From: Nematocida parisii ERTm1
Taxonomy: Eukaryota; Microsporidia
DNA: 64,000 nt
Direction: 5' to 3'
Assembly: GCF_000250985.1 (NCBI RefSeq)
Contig: NW_013524651.1
Location: forward strand, 1-64,000
The notes under the pieces are model-generated. The model was not told the DNA's origin. It saw only the letters and a list, made by a program, of their open reading frames with translations, and searched no databases. Numbering within the stretch: position 1 is the first letter of the stretch; each line of letters begins with the position of its first letter. The position numbers were made by a program, and so were the translations under genes. Shown piece by piece: positions 44,112 to 54,538 of the stretch.

Positions 44112-44861
44112 TGGTACTGCATGTATAAATACAACTCACATATTTGAATGTTTTATTTTATTTATACATTGATTCTATAAATTAAACCTGTATTCTTTTG
44201 TATTTTAAAGTATACACTTTCATTTTATTTTAAATTTTAAATAAATCAAGGCTCCTAAACAAATAGGCTTTGCCAGAATTGCAGTTTTAAAAGATGAGAC
44301 TTTCTTCATATACAAACAATCAGCCAAAGTCCACAATGCTGTTGTGCATAGCTGTTTTTTATGTAAATTAGTATTTTTATTTACAATTTGCATAATTGAT
44401 TATTTAATTAATAACCCGAAACTAGTATATTTAAATTCTTGTTTATTAGAAATAATGTATGCAGATCACATTCATTGAACTAAGTATTTCTGTATGAGGA
44501 AACTCTGTCTATAACACAACTGTTCCTTTAAATTATAGTTTAAATGCATTTATTAGTATAGAGAAACAATTGGCATGTGTAATATATCAACTAAAATATG
44601 CTTTAATTCCAACCTCTAACAAAATTTACACTTTCTACTTTTCTATAAAGCAAACTCTAATAGAAGAACAGCTATATTGGGCACACATAATACCAAAACC
44701 CTATATCAACAAATTGCTCTAAACTAAAAAACACATAGTACTAAGAGTATGCTAAGAAAAGCAAAAAAAATTGAAAATACTGAGCTGGCATAGAAAGGAA
44801 TAAATACAAGAAATGCACTTTATTTTACAGTATATTTTGTGTCGAATCAAATGCAACCTTT
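44112..44861. other. AT-rich intergenic with one motif copy
   Basis: About 750 bases between convergent genes; exact motif at 44411. No gene. Confidence 0.55.
44411..44420. promoter_or_regulatory. ATAACCCGAA motif copy
   Basis: Exact copy between two convergent 3' ends, so not a promoter of either neighbour as annotated. Confidence 0.45.
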
Positions 44862-45770
44862 TTATACAGAGATAGGAGTGCGTACTTTGTTTAGGAATCT
44901 TGGTTTAGAAGCACGGTAGAAGCCTTCAACTGGGTCTTCGGGATCTTCGGGGTCTTCAGGATCTTCTGGGTCTTCTGGGTCCTCTGGGTCTTCGGGATCT
45001 TCTGGGTCTTCTGGGTCTTCGGGGTCCTCAGGATCTTCTGGGTCTTCCTCGTCTTCTGGTTCTTCCTCGTCCTCTGGGGTGGCTGCAGCAAGAATAATAA
45101 CACCTGAATCATAGATGTTAATAAGCCCACTTCCTGATGGGATTCTGGCGAAGATTGTGATATCTAACTTGGTAGAGTTGTATGGGAACAGAGTCAAAGT
45201 AAATCTGCTTGTTGGGCTCTCAATTAATCCACCTTCTTCCATTCTACTCAAGGATGGAATAAATCTTGGTCCTGGGGTTATTCTCCAAATAAGACCTGTC
45301 TCATTGGAAACTACCTCATTAACACTGGAGCCTTCAGATGCATCTCTGAACACAAGCTGGAGGTCCCTAATTCTTAGCTGCTCGTCGGAGGTGAGGTATG
45401 CCATTTCTGAGAATGCAGATGGCCCAGCTGGAGATTCTAAGGTTACTTCAAACTTAGCCTCAAGGTATGGAGATCCTCCCATTCCTGCAATGTCTGTATG
45501 AACTGATGTGGTTCTTGTAGCAGTACCTGCTGCTGCACCATCAACCATTATGTCATATGTATCAATAACTTCAGTAGGCTTGATCTCTCTCTTTGAGAAT
45601 GTCATGTTTCCTTTCTGAATAGTAGTGTTACCAACTGGCCCTGACTCAACAATAATTGCATTAGGTCCTTTGGAAAATTCAGGAGAGAATACAGTCTCCT
45701 GAATGTAGTTAACTGCAAGTACTTGTGATGCAAGCATAGCAATCAAGGTGATGAACTTCATTACAAACAC
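44862..45770 (-). CDS. Secreted protein with acidic EDP repeats
   Basis: A 302-residue protein starting with a signal peptide (MKFITLIAMLASQVLA, from Met4; the true start may be 45761). A beta-rich region of about 220 residues with Asn-linked glycosylation sequons (NTT, NMT, NET, NST) follows. Thirteen Glu-Asp-Pro repeats come next, and then a basic tail (FYRASKPRFLNKVRTPISV). I do not recognise the family. The coding sequence is richer in G and C and better codon-adapted than the other secreted orphans, which suggests high expression, as for a spore wall or polar tube component. That role is inference. The acidic repeat followed by a basic end could mediate self-association or calcium binding. 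Confidence 0.85.
   Translation of the reverse strand: MFVMKFITLIAMLASQVLAVNYIQETVFSPEFSKGPNAIIVESGPVGNTTIQKGNMTFSKREIKPTEVIDTYDIMVDGAAAGTATRTTSVHTDIAGMGGSPYLEAKFEVTLESPAGPSAFSEMAYLTSDEQLRIRDLQLVFRDASEGSSVNEVVSNETGLIWRITPGPRFIPSLSRMEEGGLIESPTSRFTLTLFPYNSTKLDITIFARIPSGSGLINIYDSGVIILAAATPEDEEEPEDEEDPEDPEDPEDPEDPEDPEDPEDPEDPEDPEDPEDPEDPVEGFYRASKPRFLNKVRTPISV
44931..45047. repeat. Thirteen 9-base units encoding Glu-Asp-Pro
   Basis: Thirteen in-frame 9-base units (plus-strand form NGGGTCTTC with third-position variants). The variation is almost all silent (GAA/GAG, GAC/GAT, CCA/CCC/CCT), so the peptide repeat is kept while the DNA has drifted. Three further degenerate units follow at 45048-45074. 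Confidence 0.95.
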
Positions 45771-46219
45771 AACGCAACCATATATTTATAGTTTTTATTT
45801 AGTTCTAGAGGCGCCTATTTGAATAATTATCCTAGATAATATACCTGAAATAAGGATTATTTATTTTTAATAGACCAATCAGACCTGGCCAAATTTAAAT
45901 AGCCCTTTCGAATTATTAAATATTATATGCAAAAAATAGTAATTCTATTTTCTTTATTATAAGCTAGGCAAGAAATACAGAAATAGCCTGCCACTGAGAG
46001 TTGCTATAAACCAAACACACCTGGGGGCTTCTTCTCTTTGCAGTGCTATGGCATAGATAAACAGAATAAAGGATGTATAGGGACAAACAACTCCTATGCG
46101 CATACTAAGGGTATGATTTCTAGTTGGTTTCAGACTGGTCTAATAGACACATAAGTACATTTCAGGATATAAACATAAGAACTAATATTATAAATTGGTT
46201 TAATAAGTATACTTTTATT
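45771..46219. other. Intergenic, no supported gene
   Basis: About 450 bases. A 48-codon hydrophobic minus-strand frame (45957-46103) is discussed among the rejected items. Confidence 0.5.
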
Positions 46220-47086
46220 CTACAGTATATCATTGTTGGGGTCAATTGCAACTTGCGCATCATGCATGGCTATTGTGACTTCTGATGAAAGCTTGTTTGT
46301 TCTCTTGAAGTACTCAATAGTCTTTTCAAGGTCTGCCTGGTCTGATGATCTTTTTGTTTTAACATCAAGCATTCTATATGCAATCTGCGATTCTGTTCTT
46401 GTGTCATCCATTTGGTTTAGCAGCTCATACGCATCCTTGGTTTTCTCTAAAATAATCCCACATAAAACACCAAGAAACAGAAAGCTTGTTTTTTCTAAAA
46501 CATGGCTGATTTCAGATTTGTCATTTGATAGAGCTTTATACAAATCAAATGCCTTTTCATAGTTCTTGAACCGAATCTCACTAGCTGCACACTGTATCAA
46601 AATGTTTCTTTTGTTTATGTGCATCTTTGATCTTCCATACACATCTGCAGCTCTGTAGAAGTATTTCAGAGCTTCTTTCTCTTGATCTGTCTCTCTGAGC
46701 AGCCCCCCTATTTTAGCTGTAAGAGAGGCAACCACCGAAGTAGCCTCTGTGCTCATTGATAGTTCATTTAATGCCTTCTTGTATACAGAAATGGCCTCCT
46801 CTTTCTTTTCTGCAGCCAAAAGTGATTCTGCGCTTTTTTCAAGATACGAAAATATTTCATACTTGTTGTTTTCTTCTTTTGTGTCTATAAGAATGTTTGC
46901 AGAGGAAGAATACATCTCAGCCGCTTTCTCGTGCCGGCCTGCCCGAGAGTACGCCTGCCCCGCTTTTTCGTATAAAAGCACTGCTTTGTCTGTGTCATAG
47001 CTCATTATCATTTTAATAATAAAATTGCTTCTTTTCCTAGTATACTGGTCTGCCTCTCTTTCTAATTCTTCGGGGGATGCGTGCAT
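46220..47086 (-). CDS. SEC17: Alpha-SNAP (SEC17)
   Basis: An adaptor that recruits the NSF/Sec18 ATPase to used SNARE complexes to take them apart. The 288 residues form TPR-like helical hairpins: YEKAGQAYSRAGRHEKAAEMY, AISVYKKALNEL, EALKYFYRAADVYG and YEKAFDLYKAL, in the SNAP order. The C-terminal end is acidic with a terminal Leu (DPNNDIL), as expected for the NSF-stimulating tip of the family. Length matches yeast Sec17 (292). It would act on SNAREs such as the BOS1-like protein in this window. The stop is followed directly by AATAAA (TAGAATAAA). Confidence 0.88.
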   Translation of the reverse strand: MHASPEELEREADQYTRKRSNFIIKMIMSYDTDKAVLLYEKAGQAYSRAGRHEKAAEMYSSSANILIDTKEENNKYEIFSYLEKSAESLLAAEKKEEAISVYKKALNELSMSTEATSVVASLTAKIGGLLRETDQEKEALKYFYRAADVYGRSKMHINKRNILIQCAASEIRFKNYEKAFDLYKALSNDKSEISHVLEKTSFLFLGVLCGIILEKTKDAYELLNQMDDTRTESQIAYRMLDVKTKRSSDQADLEKTIEYFKRTNKLSSEVTIAMHDAQVAIDPNNDIL

Positions 47087-47500
47087 CGCTTTTTATGAAA
47101 ATAAAAATAAAACAAATAAAGATAAAACTCTATAACATAGACATAACTACTAAAAGTATGCAGCAAACTCTTAGACACTCCCACTCAAACTGAACTAAAT
47201 ATTTTCATATAATTGCTATAATCTCACATAATATCAAGTGCTTTGCTCATTGAATTGCTTGCTTATAAAATACCCACAGTATTCTTATATATTTTTATTG
47301 ATGTGTATGTTGGGCTATAAAAAGAAAGATCACCTCCTCTAGGATTTCTATTGTTTTATAATTTAAATACAACTATTAACTCTTTCTACTACAAAGAATG
47401 AGTCATCTTTTTGTGTTTTCTGTTATTATTTTGGATTATATAAAAATAGAAAGAGAAGTAATGTATTTTCTATATAAATGTATTTTGCCAAGATGTATTA
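47087..47500. other. AT-rich intergenic, no gene seen
   Basis: About 410 bases between the SEC17 start and the next minus-strand stop; no motif. Confidence 0.5.
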
Positions 47501-49105
47501 TTATTTGTCCGTATCCAAATCTAGAGAGTCACTGTCTAAATGATCTAAACACTCCTTATAATTATCCTGCTTAGCATTAGAGGCATCCTCAGGGTTTTTT
47601 ATGGATTCTTTTTCTGATATGTCCTGAGTGGATTTCTCTATAGAACCATTTATAGGAGATGCACGCGAACTGTGAGTATTTAATTCATTGTCTTCTAGGT
47701 GAACATCATCTTTATTGTCTACTGGTAATTCTTCATATTGCTCCACAGGCACGCGCAAGGTGCTTTCCGGCTGCGGTAAGTTATCCAGCAAAACATCTTC
47801 ATAATATTCATTTAACACCATTTCCTCATCTTCTTGTTCATCATCATCTTCCTCAGAAAAATCGTGAGGTATGCCAAAACTTGCTGGTATTCGCACTTTA
47901 TTATATAAACCAGACTTGTATATCACTTTTGCAAGTTTTTTTCGGGACATTTGCTGTATCTTCCTAATTGTAGCTTTACTTTGAGTCTTTTCAGCAGGAA
48001 GGGCCCTGAATGGAGCCATCCACTGCTTTTCTTCCTGCTTATCCTTTACATCTCCGCAGAATATTCCCAGTTTTTCTGCAAGTGGTATCAATTCTTTGCA
48101 GATTCTTCTCTCCAGTACATATTTCAGACACTCTTTATCTTTAGGTACCTCTTCAAAGTATTTTAATAAATCTTTTTTGTTTAAAAGCGGGTTCTTCAGA
48201 ATATAAAGCCGCCTCAATGTAGAGTGCGGGAGGTTTTTTGATGCCAAAAATTCTTCTAGCTTTTTTATGTCCTTAATATCCTCAATTACTTCAAAGTACT
48301 TTGGATTATTCAAATTAATAACAGAAAGCGACTTAAACAGAGCACCCTCCTCCTCTTCAAATAGCACTTCCTTTTGCACTGTATAAATAAGAATGAAGAG
48401 CCCATAGCTAAACTGTTTTTCAAGGCACTCCAATGCTTTTTCTACCCAGGGTTTGGCTTTATATATATTGTTCTCGTTTAAGTACATGTGTCCCTCTATA
48501 ATCATAGAAAGTATTATGCAAGGATATGGAGCCTTATCTGTTATGTTTTCTCTGGCTATGATAAAGGCGCTCTTTATGTCTTTGTTTTGTATACACCCTG
48601 CTATTCCTGCAAGTATCCGTTTATAAAAATTTGAACCCGATTTCAATTGATTGAACACACAGCTATACAGCTCGTCATATCTCTTTGCCTGGAATAATGA
48701 ACTCATGCAAGCATCTCTGTTCCATCTAATCAACAGCGATGAAATTTTATTTTTCCCACAGTCGACCCCGTTGGCCAAAGCCAGCAGTGTTGTAAACATT
48801 TTATACTTCTCTTTATATATATGCTCCATTAGAGAAAATCCTTCTTTAAATTTTTCAAATATAGAAATAGATGAAAATAACGGAAACCAATAGAACACAC
48901 CAAATAGCAGTAATATTACTAAAAACGTATGTTTATTTGCAGCAGAGCCAGTGTATGGCACATTCCATCTTATAAATAAAGTATTATGATATATTATAAT
49001 ATATTTAAGCTTTGTATAGAGATATTCTGTTTTTATGCTGATATAACAAAGTGCAGCCAGAATAGAAGTAACTATTTTTATATGGTTTAATTTAGTTTTA
49101 GGCAT
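47501..49105 (-). CDS. Unknown helical-repeat protein with acidic tail
   Basis: A 534-residue frame. The first 90 residues are hydrophobic, with possible membrane spans at about 10-22 and 61-80 (TFLVILLLFGVFYWFPLF). They may not be translated: an internal ATG (MEHIYKEKYKMFTTLLALA, position 48829) would give a soluble 442-residue protein. The body is a helical solenoid of TPR type (residues about 100-330), followed by a basic patch (MSRKKLAKVIYKSGLYNKVR) and a long acidic, Asp/Glu/Ser-rich tail. The layout recalls SRP72-like or other scaffold proteins, but I see no diagnostic motif. It is divergent from RPT2, with 98 bases between starts. Confidence 0.65.
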   Translation of the reverse strand: MPKTKLNHIKIVTSILAALCYISIKTEYLYTKLKYIIIYHNTLFIRWNVPYTGSAANKHTFLVILLLFGVFYWFPLFSSISIFEKFKEGFSLMEHIYKEKYKMFTTLLALANGVDCGKNKISSLLIRWNRDACMSSLFQAKRYDELYSCVFNQLKSGSNFYKRILAGIAGCIQNKDIKSAFIIARENITDKAPYPCIILSMIIEGHMYLNENNIYKAKPWVEKALECLEKQFSYGLFILIYTVQKEVLFEEEEGALFKSLSVINLNNPKYFEVIEDIKDIKKLEEFLASKNLPHSTLRRLYILKNPLLNKKDLLKYFEEVPKDKECLKYVLERRICKELIPLAEKLGIFCGDVKDKQEEKQWMAPFRALPAEKTQSKATIRKIQQMSRKKLAKVIYKSGLYNKVRIPASFGIPHDFSEEDDDEQEDEEMVLNEYYEDVLLDNLPQPESTLRVPVEQYEELPVDNKDDVHLEDNELNTHSSRASPINGSIEKSTQDISEKESIKNPEDASNAKQDNYKECLDHLDSDSLDLDTDK

Positions 49106-49203
49106 AGTAAGGAACTTCTAAATTAAAGAATATTTGGCATAAAATTATCTTGAATATTTTAATGTGTTTATTCTTTATTAATTTCTTTGTTTTTCTTTTT
49201 GTA

Positions 49204-50505
49204 ATGGGACAGCAACAATCCTCACCAAACGGGTCATCGCAGGCACCAAAAGACCAGCAAGAGAAGAACTTAAACCTAAAAAAGAAGAAGCGCATGAGAG
49301 GAGCAGAAACTCTCTCCAAGCTCCCCACAGTGTATCCTCAGAGCAAGTGCATGCTTAGGCAGATAAAGCTGGAAAAAATAAGAGACTACTTTATGCTAGA
49401 GGAAGGAATTCTTTCGTACTTCAACTCTTCTTCTGAAAAGGAGGGAGAAGAGAAATTTGTAACAGAAAGAGATGAGGTAGACAGGTTTAGGGGCTATCCA
49501 ATGAACTTGGGCACGCTAGAGGAGTTTATTGATGAAGACCACGCAATTATAAGCACCAGCTCTGGGCAAGAGTACTATGTGCCAATATACTCATTTGTTG
49601 ATAAGGATGCGCTAGAGCCAGGATGCACAGTTCTTTTGAACCATAGAGAGAGTGGTGTGGTTGGTGTTCTTGAGGGGGAGACTGATCCTCTAGTCAGTGT
49701 AATGAAGCTAGAAAAGGCGCCGGTTGAGACCTATGCAGACATAGGAGGGCTTGAGCACCAAATCCAAGAAATAAAAGAGGCGGTAGAGCTGCCACTCACA
49801 AATCCCGAGCTGTATGATGAAATGGGGATAAAGCCGCCGAAGGGGGTTATTCTATATGGAGAGCCAGGAACAGGAAAGACTCTTCTGGCAAAGGCAGTTG
49901 CCAACCAAACATCTGCAACTTTTTTAAGAATAGTTGGGTCGGAGCTAATACAAAAGTATCTAGGAGATGGGCCAAAGCTTGTGAGGGAGCTTTTTAAGGC
50001 TGCGGAAATGTATGCACCAACAATTATCTTTATAGATGAAATTGATGCAATTGGGGCAAAGAGATATGACACAAACTCTAGCGGAGAAAAGGAAATAGAA
50101 AGAACTATGTTAGAGCTGCTAAATCAGCTGGATGGATTTGACACCTCATCCGATATAAAGGTGATTATGGCAACAAATAAGATAGAAAGTCTAGACCCAG
50201 CTCTTATTAGGCCGGGGCGTATTGACAGGAAGATAGAGTTCCCTGTACCCGATATCCAAACAAAGAGGAAAATATTTGGAATTCATACGACTCGAATGAC
50301 TTTGTCCAAAGAAGTTGTTCTTGATGACATGATAGGAACCAATGAAGACCTGAGTGGAGCTGACATAAAAGCCATCTGCACTGAGGCAGGTATGCTTGCG
50401 CTCAGAGAAAGAAGAAAGCAGGTCACCATGCAAGATTTCACAAAGGCCAAAGAAAAAGTGCAGGCGACAAAGCTAGAGGCCATGCCCACATCTTTATATG
50501 CTTAA
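49204..50505 (+). CDS. RPT2: 26S proteasome regulatory ATPase RPT2
   Basis: One of six AAA ATPases of the proteasome base that unfold substrates and open the 20S gate. I start at 49204 ([12 protein letters not shown]), not at the earlier in-frame ATG at 49150, because Rpt2 begins with a myristoylated MGQ and the 18 upstream residues are AT-rich hydrophobic noise. Walker A is GEPGTGKT near residue 219. Walker B is [11 protein letters not shown] near 274. The second region of homology is [15 protein letters not shown]. The C-terminus LYA fits the HbYX gate-opening motif. Length 433, close to yeast Rpt2 (437). Confidence 0.96.
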   Translation: MGQQQSSPNGSSQAPKDQQEKNLNLKKKKRMRGAETLSKLPTVYPQSKCMLRQIKLEKIRDYFMLEEGILSYFNSSSEKEGEEKFVTERDEVDRFRGYPMNLGTLEEFIDEDHAIISTSSGQEYYVPIYSFVDKDALEPGCTVLLNHRESGVVGVLEGETDPLVSVMKLEKAPVETYADIGGLEHQIQEIKEAVELPLTNPELYDEMGIKPPKGVILYGEPGTGKTLLAKAVANQTSATFLRIVGSELIQKYLGDGPKLVRELFKAAEMYAPTIIFIDEIDAIGAKRYDTNSSGEKEIERTMLELLNQLDGFDTSSDIKVIMATNKIESLDPALIRPGRIDRKIEFPVPDIQTKRKIFGIHTTRMTLSKEVVLDDMIGTNEDLSGADIKAICTEAGMLALRERRKQVTMQDFTKAKEKVQATKLEAMPTSLYA

Positions 50506-51135
50506 TCACAAATTGGCACCAGATCAATAAATGGTTTATATTGTTACACCTCGCTCTTTGTATTTTTGTATATGCAGCAATATTAACAAGAACTATGAGT
50601 TCTTTTTTGTCTTAAGTTGTTATGATGTGGCTTTTAATTATATATTTTTGTATGCATTGTGTCTCGTGTCTTGTTTTTAAACGTATATAATTGGTGTGTG
50701 TATAAAGAAGAATAGGTTGTTGTAATTAGATTCTGGCAACTTTATTTTCTATTTTTATAGTAGACTTTTATAAATAAACCTCTTCAGATTCTCATTGGCA
50801 TAGAACGGGTTTTGTTTAAAATAAATAACAAACAGATGCACATAAAATATATAGAAAGAACCAATAATAGAATACAATGCACGCTAAAGCAAATAATCAA
50901 AGAATTAAACCCAAAGTAAGTTTATAATACACCATAAGATAAATAGTATTTATGTATTTTATGTTTAAGAAAGCCTTCTCATTTTTACTTAATAGTACTT
51001 CTCATCATGCACAACTAGACACATCACATAAATTAGTATTGAATATAACAGAATAAAACTAGTGTTGCAAAGCAAATGGTAATAAAAAAGGCATGTGCAC
51101 TCTATATACAAAAATAGAACTATTTTTTTACAGCT
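50506..51135. other. AT-rich intergenic, no gene seen
   Basis: About 630 bases between two same-strand genes; T-rich leader CTATTTTTTTACAGCT at its right end. Confidence 0.5.
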
Positions 51136-53235
51136 ATGCATGGGCATGAAAAGAGAATTGTCAAAGAAGTGTTTTCATCAAAACGAACTATCCACATGCT
51201 ATACAAAGGAGTGCGTTTAGAGATAATACTTAAGTCTATTATAGATAAGTCAGAGGAGACTCTTGTAGTCTTAGGAGCCACTAAATTATTTATTGCAAAA
51301 GTAAAAGAAGCAGCAAAAAAAAAGAGTCTTCTAGGAAGTGCAACGTGTAATGCGGTAAATAAGATACATGAAATAGACATAAAGACACCAAGCGCCCGCC
51401 GGCAAAGAATTTACAATGAAATTGGCTGCGTGTTTGTTAATGATCAGATATTTCTATCTGATATATTAAAAAACAATGTGTTAAACACCAATATTCGTAC
51501 TGTCACAGTGATTAGTAGTGCCTTTTTACCACGGGTTAAAACTATCCACGATTTTATTTTATTCACCTTCAAAGGATTTTTAAATATACTGTTTGAATGG
51601 ACAGGAAAAGACTCTTTTCCTGATGTAGTGGCAAGAGGATACATACCATCTTCTGGAATATTTTTGTATCCATCTTTCAGAAATTCTGTAATAAAGTCTT
51701 TTGGTGAGCTGGAAGTGAACGAGCTAACTGTTCAGATCGATCAGAACAGAAGAGTGATACAGAGCGAAATATTAGACCTCCAGCAGAAAGTTAAGAGTAT
51801 GGTTGGTAAAGAGCTGTTTAATGAATATATAGCAAAAGTATTAAAATTATTAGAGAATGCGTTGGTTATACTACACAACACGTCTATAGCAGAGTTTTTT
51901 AAATACTTCACAGACATTACAGACATAAATTACATAATGGGCATTATAGTCAGTATGTATGGAATTGCAGACTCCCAACATTCTAGAACTATAGTGTATA
52001 AATCTGCACTAGAGTGGCTGCACTTACCAGGCATTGAAGTTATACATAGATTAGCTGGGGATCTGCAGGAAAAAGAATTCCCAAAGGAAGCACTCATCCG
52101 GCGTGTATTAGAGAAAAACAGCAATTCGGCTCCAGTGATTTTCACAGAAAGCATTGAGGCAGAATATGTTAAGCCAATAGGCACCGCAAAAGATTCTAGA
52201 GTAGATATTTTTGCCGACAATATACACACGGTAAGAAAACTAAGCTCTACTGTACATAGAGCGCTTGGATATACCAAGAAGAAAGGCAGTTTTAAAGAGC
52301 CAGAGAAAGAACTAGAAACAGAAATGCCTAAAAAGTTCAGTCATAAAGCCCATCCAATACATATTATTCTAATGAACTATTCAATTGGATCGTTAAGAAG
52401 GATTAATATGTGTAGAAATAGGTGGCATAGAAGAGGGGTGGATTTTCCTTTAACAATAATAAACATAAGAGACTCATCAGAAGAGATAAATTATCTTCAA
52501 GAAACAGTTGCTGAGAAAGATGCATTTTTATATGGAATTGGGCTTAAACAGAACAGGCCAGAGATTATTGAAAAGCAGTTATATGCAAAAGAAGCAGAGG
52601 ATCCAAAGGCCCCTCTTTTGCAGATAGATATTCGAGAACTTAAAAGCAGTCTTCCACTGCATCTAGTTCAGAAGTTTAATAACCTCTTTAGATTTGAGTT
52701 TAAGCAATTAACAGTTGGGGATTATGTTCTAAATCAGTCATATTACATAGAAAGAAAAAGAATAGATGATTTTGTATCCTCTTTAAAGAACGGAAGGCTG
52801 TTTAAACAGCTACAAGTGCTTGAGTACACAAAGGGGGCTTCATATCTACTAATTGAATTTTCACAAAAAGAAAAAATAAGCTTTCTGAGTTATGCAAATA
52901 GATTGCAAGAGATAGATCTAACAGGCAGAATAGTTAGCTTGCTGCAAAACATGAAAAACACCTATATTTTCTATTCTTCTATAGAAAGGCACTCATCAGA
53001 ACTAATCAATGCATTGGCGCGCAAGCCACCACACAAACTTATTTCGCAAAAGAAACAATCACCGGCAACACTCGAGGCTCTCATGGCAGTCCCAGGAGTA
53101 GATAGCAGAAACATAGACCTAATATTCAGTAACTTCACATCTCTATATGATTTAATCACAGCATCAGAAGAAAGGCTAACAATGGCCATGGGAGGCAAGC
53201 ATGGTAAGAAAATATATGAGTTTTTTAATACTTAA
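51136..53235 (+). CDS. RAD1: XPF/RAD1 structure-specific endonuclease subunit
   Basis: The catalytic half of the nucleotide excision repair 5' nuclease, which cuts beside DNA lesions and recombination flaps with a RAD10/ERCC1 partner. The ERCC4 nuclease motif is intact near residues 530-548: GDYVLNQSYYIERKRIDDF fits GD-(X)n-ERK-X3-D. It is followed by GRLFKQLQVL and a C-terminal tandem helix-hairpin-helix (ALMAVPGVDSRNIDLIF). The N-terminal 500 residues replace the inactive SF2 helicase part of XPF in a shortened, weakly conserved form; VVLGATKLF resembles its start. Total 699 residues versus 1100 in yeast Rad1. MUS81 is less likely because of that N-terminal part. Confidence 0.87.
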   Translation: MHGHEKRIVKEVFSSKRTIHMLYKGVRLEIILKSIIDKSEETLVVLGATKLFIAKVKEAAKKKSLLGSATCNAVNKIHEIDIKTPSARRQRIYNEIGCVFVNDQIFLSDILKNNVLNTNIRTVTVISSAFLPRVKTIHDFILFTFKGFLNILFEWTGKDSFPDVVARGYIPSSGIFLYPSFRNSVIKSFGELEVNELTVQIDQNRRVIQSEILDLQQKVKSMVGKELFNEYIAKVLKLLENALVILHNTSIAEFFKYFTDITDINYIMGIIVSMYGIADSQHSRTIVYKSALEWLHLPGIEVIHRLAGDLQEKEFPKEALIRRVLEKNSNSAPVIFTESIEAEYVKPIGTAKDSRVDIFADNIHTVRKLSSTVHRALGYTKKKGSFKEPEKELETEMPKKFSHKAHPIHIILMNYSIGSLRRINMCRNRWHRRGVDFPLTIINIRDSSEEINYLQETVAEKDAFLYGIGLKQNRPEIIEKQLYAKEAEDPKAPLLQIDIRELKSSLPLHLVQKFNNLFRFEFKQLTVGDYVLNQSYYIERKRIDDFVSSLKNGRLFKQLQVLEYTKGASYLLIEFSQKEKISFLSYANRLQEIDLTGRIVSLLQNMKNTYIFYSSIERHSSELINALARKPPHKLISQKKQSPATLEALMAVPGVDSRNIDLIFSNFTSLYDLITASEERLTMAMGGKHGKKIYEFFNT

Positions 53236-53620
53236 ATAAGATATAACCTAAAATAAATAGCTTCTTTATTGTACTGAAATTATGATATTGCTTCACCGTT
53301 CAACTAAACAACGATTTTACACTAAATAATATACTACTTTAAGACTATGTGTATTTTAGTAATATTAAGAGTGTGTTGTTTGCAGCATTTCATACAAAAT
53401 ATAGAATCTTACTCATAATAGCAACAGTACATTTATTATGCTGATTTTTATGGACATATTAATTCTATAATTGTTTTCAGGGAGTTTCATATCGCAAATT
53501 GCGTACCAACCAACCAATATTAACATTTCAGGTTGGTGTCCGGTTCTAATGCTGATTGGCTGTGCCAGCTGAGAAAACTATATAAGAAGTTAGGAAGTAA
53601 ATAAAGATTCAGATTTAGCT
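53236..53620. other. Upstream region of the Gag-like gene
   Basis: A TATA box lies at 53579-53586. I looked for a long terminal repeat or primer binding site here and saw neither. Confidence 0.5.
53579..53586 (+). promoter_or_regulatory. TATA box of the Gag-like gene
   Basis: TATATAAG, 35 bases before the ATG at 53621, in a slightly less AT-rich context than most leaders here. The distance leaves room for only a very short 5' leader. Confidence 0.6.
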
Positions 53621-54538
53621 ATGGCAGATAGTAGTTCACATGCAATAAAAGAAAGAAAACATCTAGAAACAGACATGCCCCTTGCTTTCAACACACAGTT
53701 AGAACCACAAGAAGAGAACACCAAGGGCGCCAACTCTACGGGAATTCTACAAGCTTTAGCTGCGCTAAACTTTAGAGCAGGAAGAGCCACACTTACATTA
53801 AATTTAGAGACAATTACAGCGCTCTATCCGAAATTATGGCATAAACTTAATCCAGAGACCCGGATACTACTCCTACAAGAGGAGCTGAACAGACGTTCTG
53901 GCTCAATAGAAGCAGCCATGGCTAACCAATTAGCAGAGCTTATCTCTAATGTTAGCTCGACCCAGCTGCAAGAGTGGCCAGAAGAGTTGTGGCATAATGC
54001 TTGGCAAATAGTCTTGTCAATCTCGGAAGGAAATAGGGTCTCCGCTGTCGCAAACCTTTGGTGTTTCAGAGACTTTGCACAGATTACAATGAGCCGTGGT
54101 TATGAAGAATGGTGCTACATTATGATAGGGCAGACCGAAGCACCATTCAAGTACTTGTTTCATGAGATAGCCTTAGAATTTGCATTAAAAGAGACCATGT
54201 ACCCCATTAGATTTACAGACGTGTGGAATATGGGCAAAGGAGATCGAGAAAATGCAAATAAAAATCTTCTATTGGAGTGCCAGAGATTAGACAGACTGCT
54301 AAGAAAGAAAGCTGGTCGGATAATTCATAACCAAAAAAAAGAAAAAATCCACCGAAATTCAAACAGCAAACATAGAAGGTTTTTTAGCAATTGCTACCGA
54401 TGTGGTAAGAGGGGACATAGGGCAAGAGAGTGCCGTGGCGAAATTCAACAAGATCGAAGAAAAGACTACATGAATAATAACAAATGTTCATGGCAAGGAT
54501 GGAACCTTCCTAAAAAGGACGGTTCACAGAATGACTGA
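53621..54538 (+). CDS. Gag-like protein with CCHC zinc knuckle
   Basis: A 305-residue protein with the organisation of a retrotransposon Gag. The N-terminus is polar and disordered. A helical capsid-like region of about 170 residues follows (LYPKLWHKLNPETRILLLQEEL, then VANLWCFRDF), then a basic linker (KKEKIHRNSNSKHRRFF). One perfect CCHC zinc knuckle lies at residues 258-271: C-x2-C-x4-H-x4-C in CYRCGKRGHRAREC. A basic tail ends the protein. The frame is fully open, while the pol remnant just downstream on the same strand is full of stops and has lost most of its length. This is either a recently dead Ty3/gypsy element whose gag has not yet been hit, or a gag kept by the host. A TATA box 35 bases upstream and the lack of LTRs fit the second view. 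Confidence 0.8.
   Translation: MADSSSHAIKERKHLETDMPLAFNTQLEPQEENTKGANSTGILQALAALNFRAGRATLTLNLETITALYPKLWHKLNPETRILLLQEELNRRSGSIEAAMANQLAELISNVSSTQLQEWPEELWHNAWQIVLSISEGNRVSAVANLWCFRDFAQITMSRGYEEWCYIMIGQTEAPFKYLFHEIALEFALKETMYPIRFTDVWNMGKGDRENANKNLLLECQRLDRLLRKKAGRIIHNQKKEKIHRNSNSKHRRFFSNCYRCGKRGHRARECRGEIQQDRRKDYMNNNKCSWQGWNLPKKDGSQND

Noticed and set aside
45957-46103. A 48-codon minus-strand frame with ATG, hydrophobic, in a slightly G+C-richer stretch
   Set aside because: Too short, no domain, and its start lacks the usual T-rich leader; could be chance. Worth noting only if transcripts cover it.
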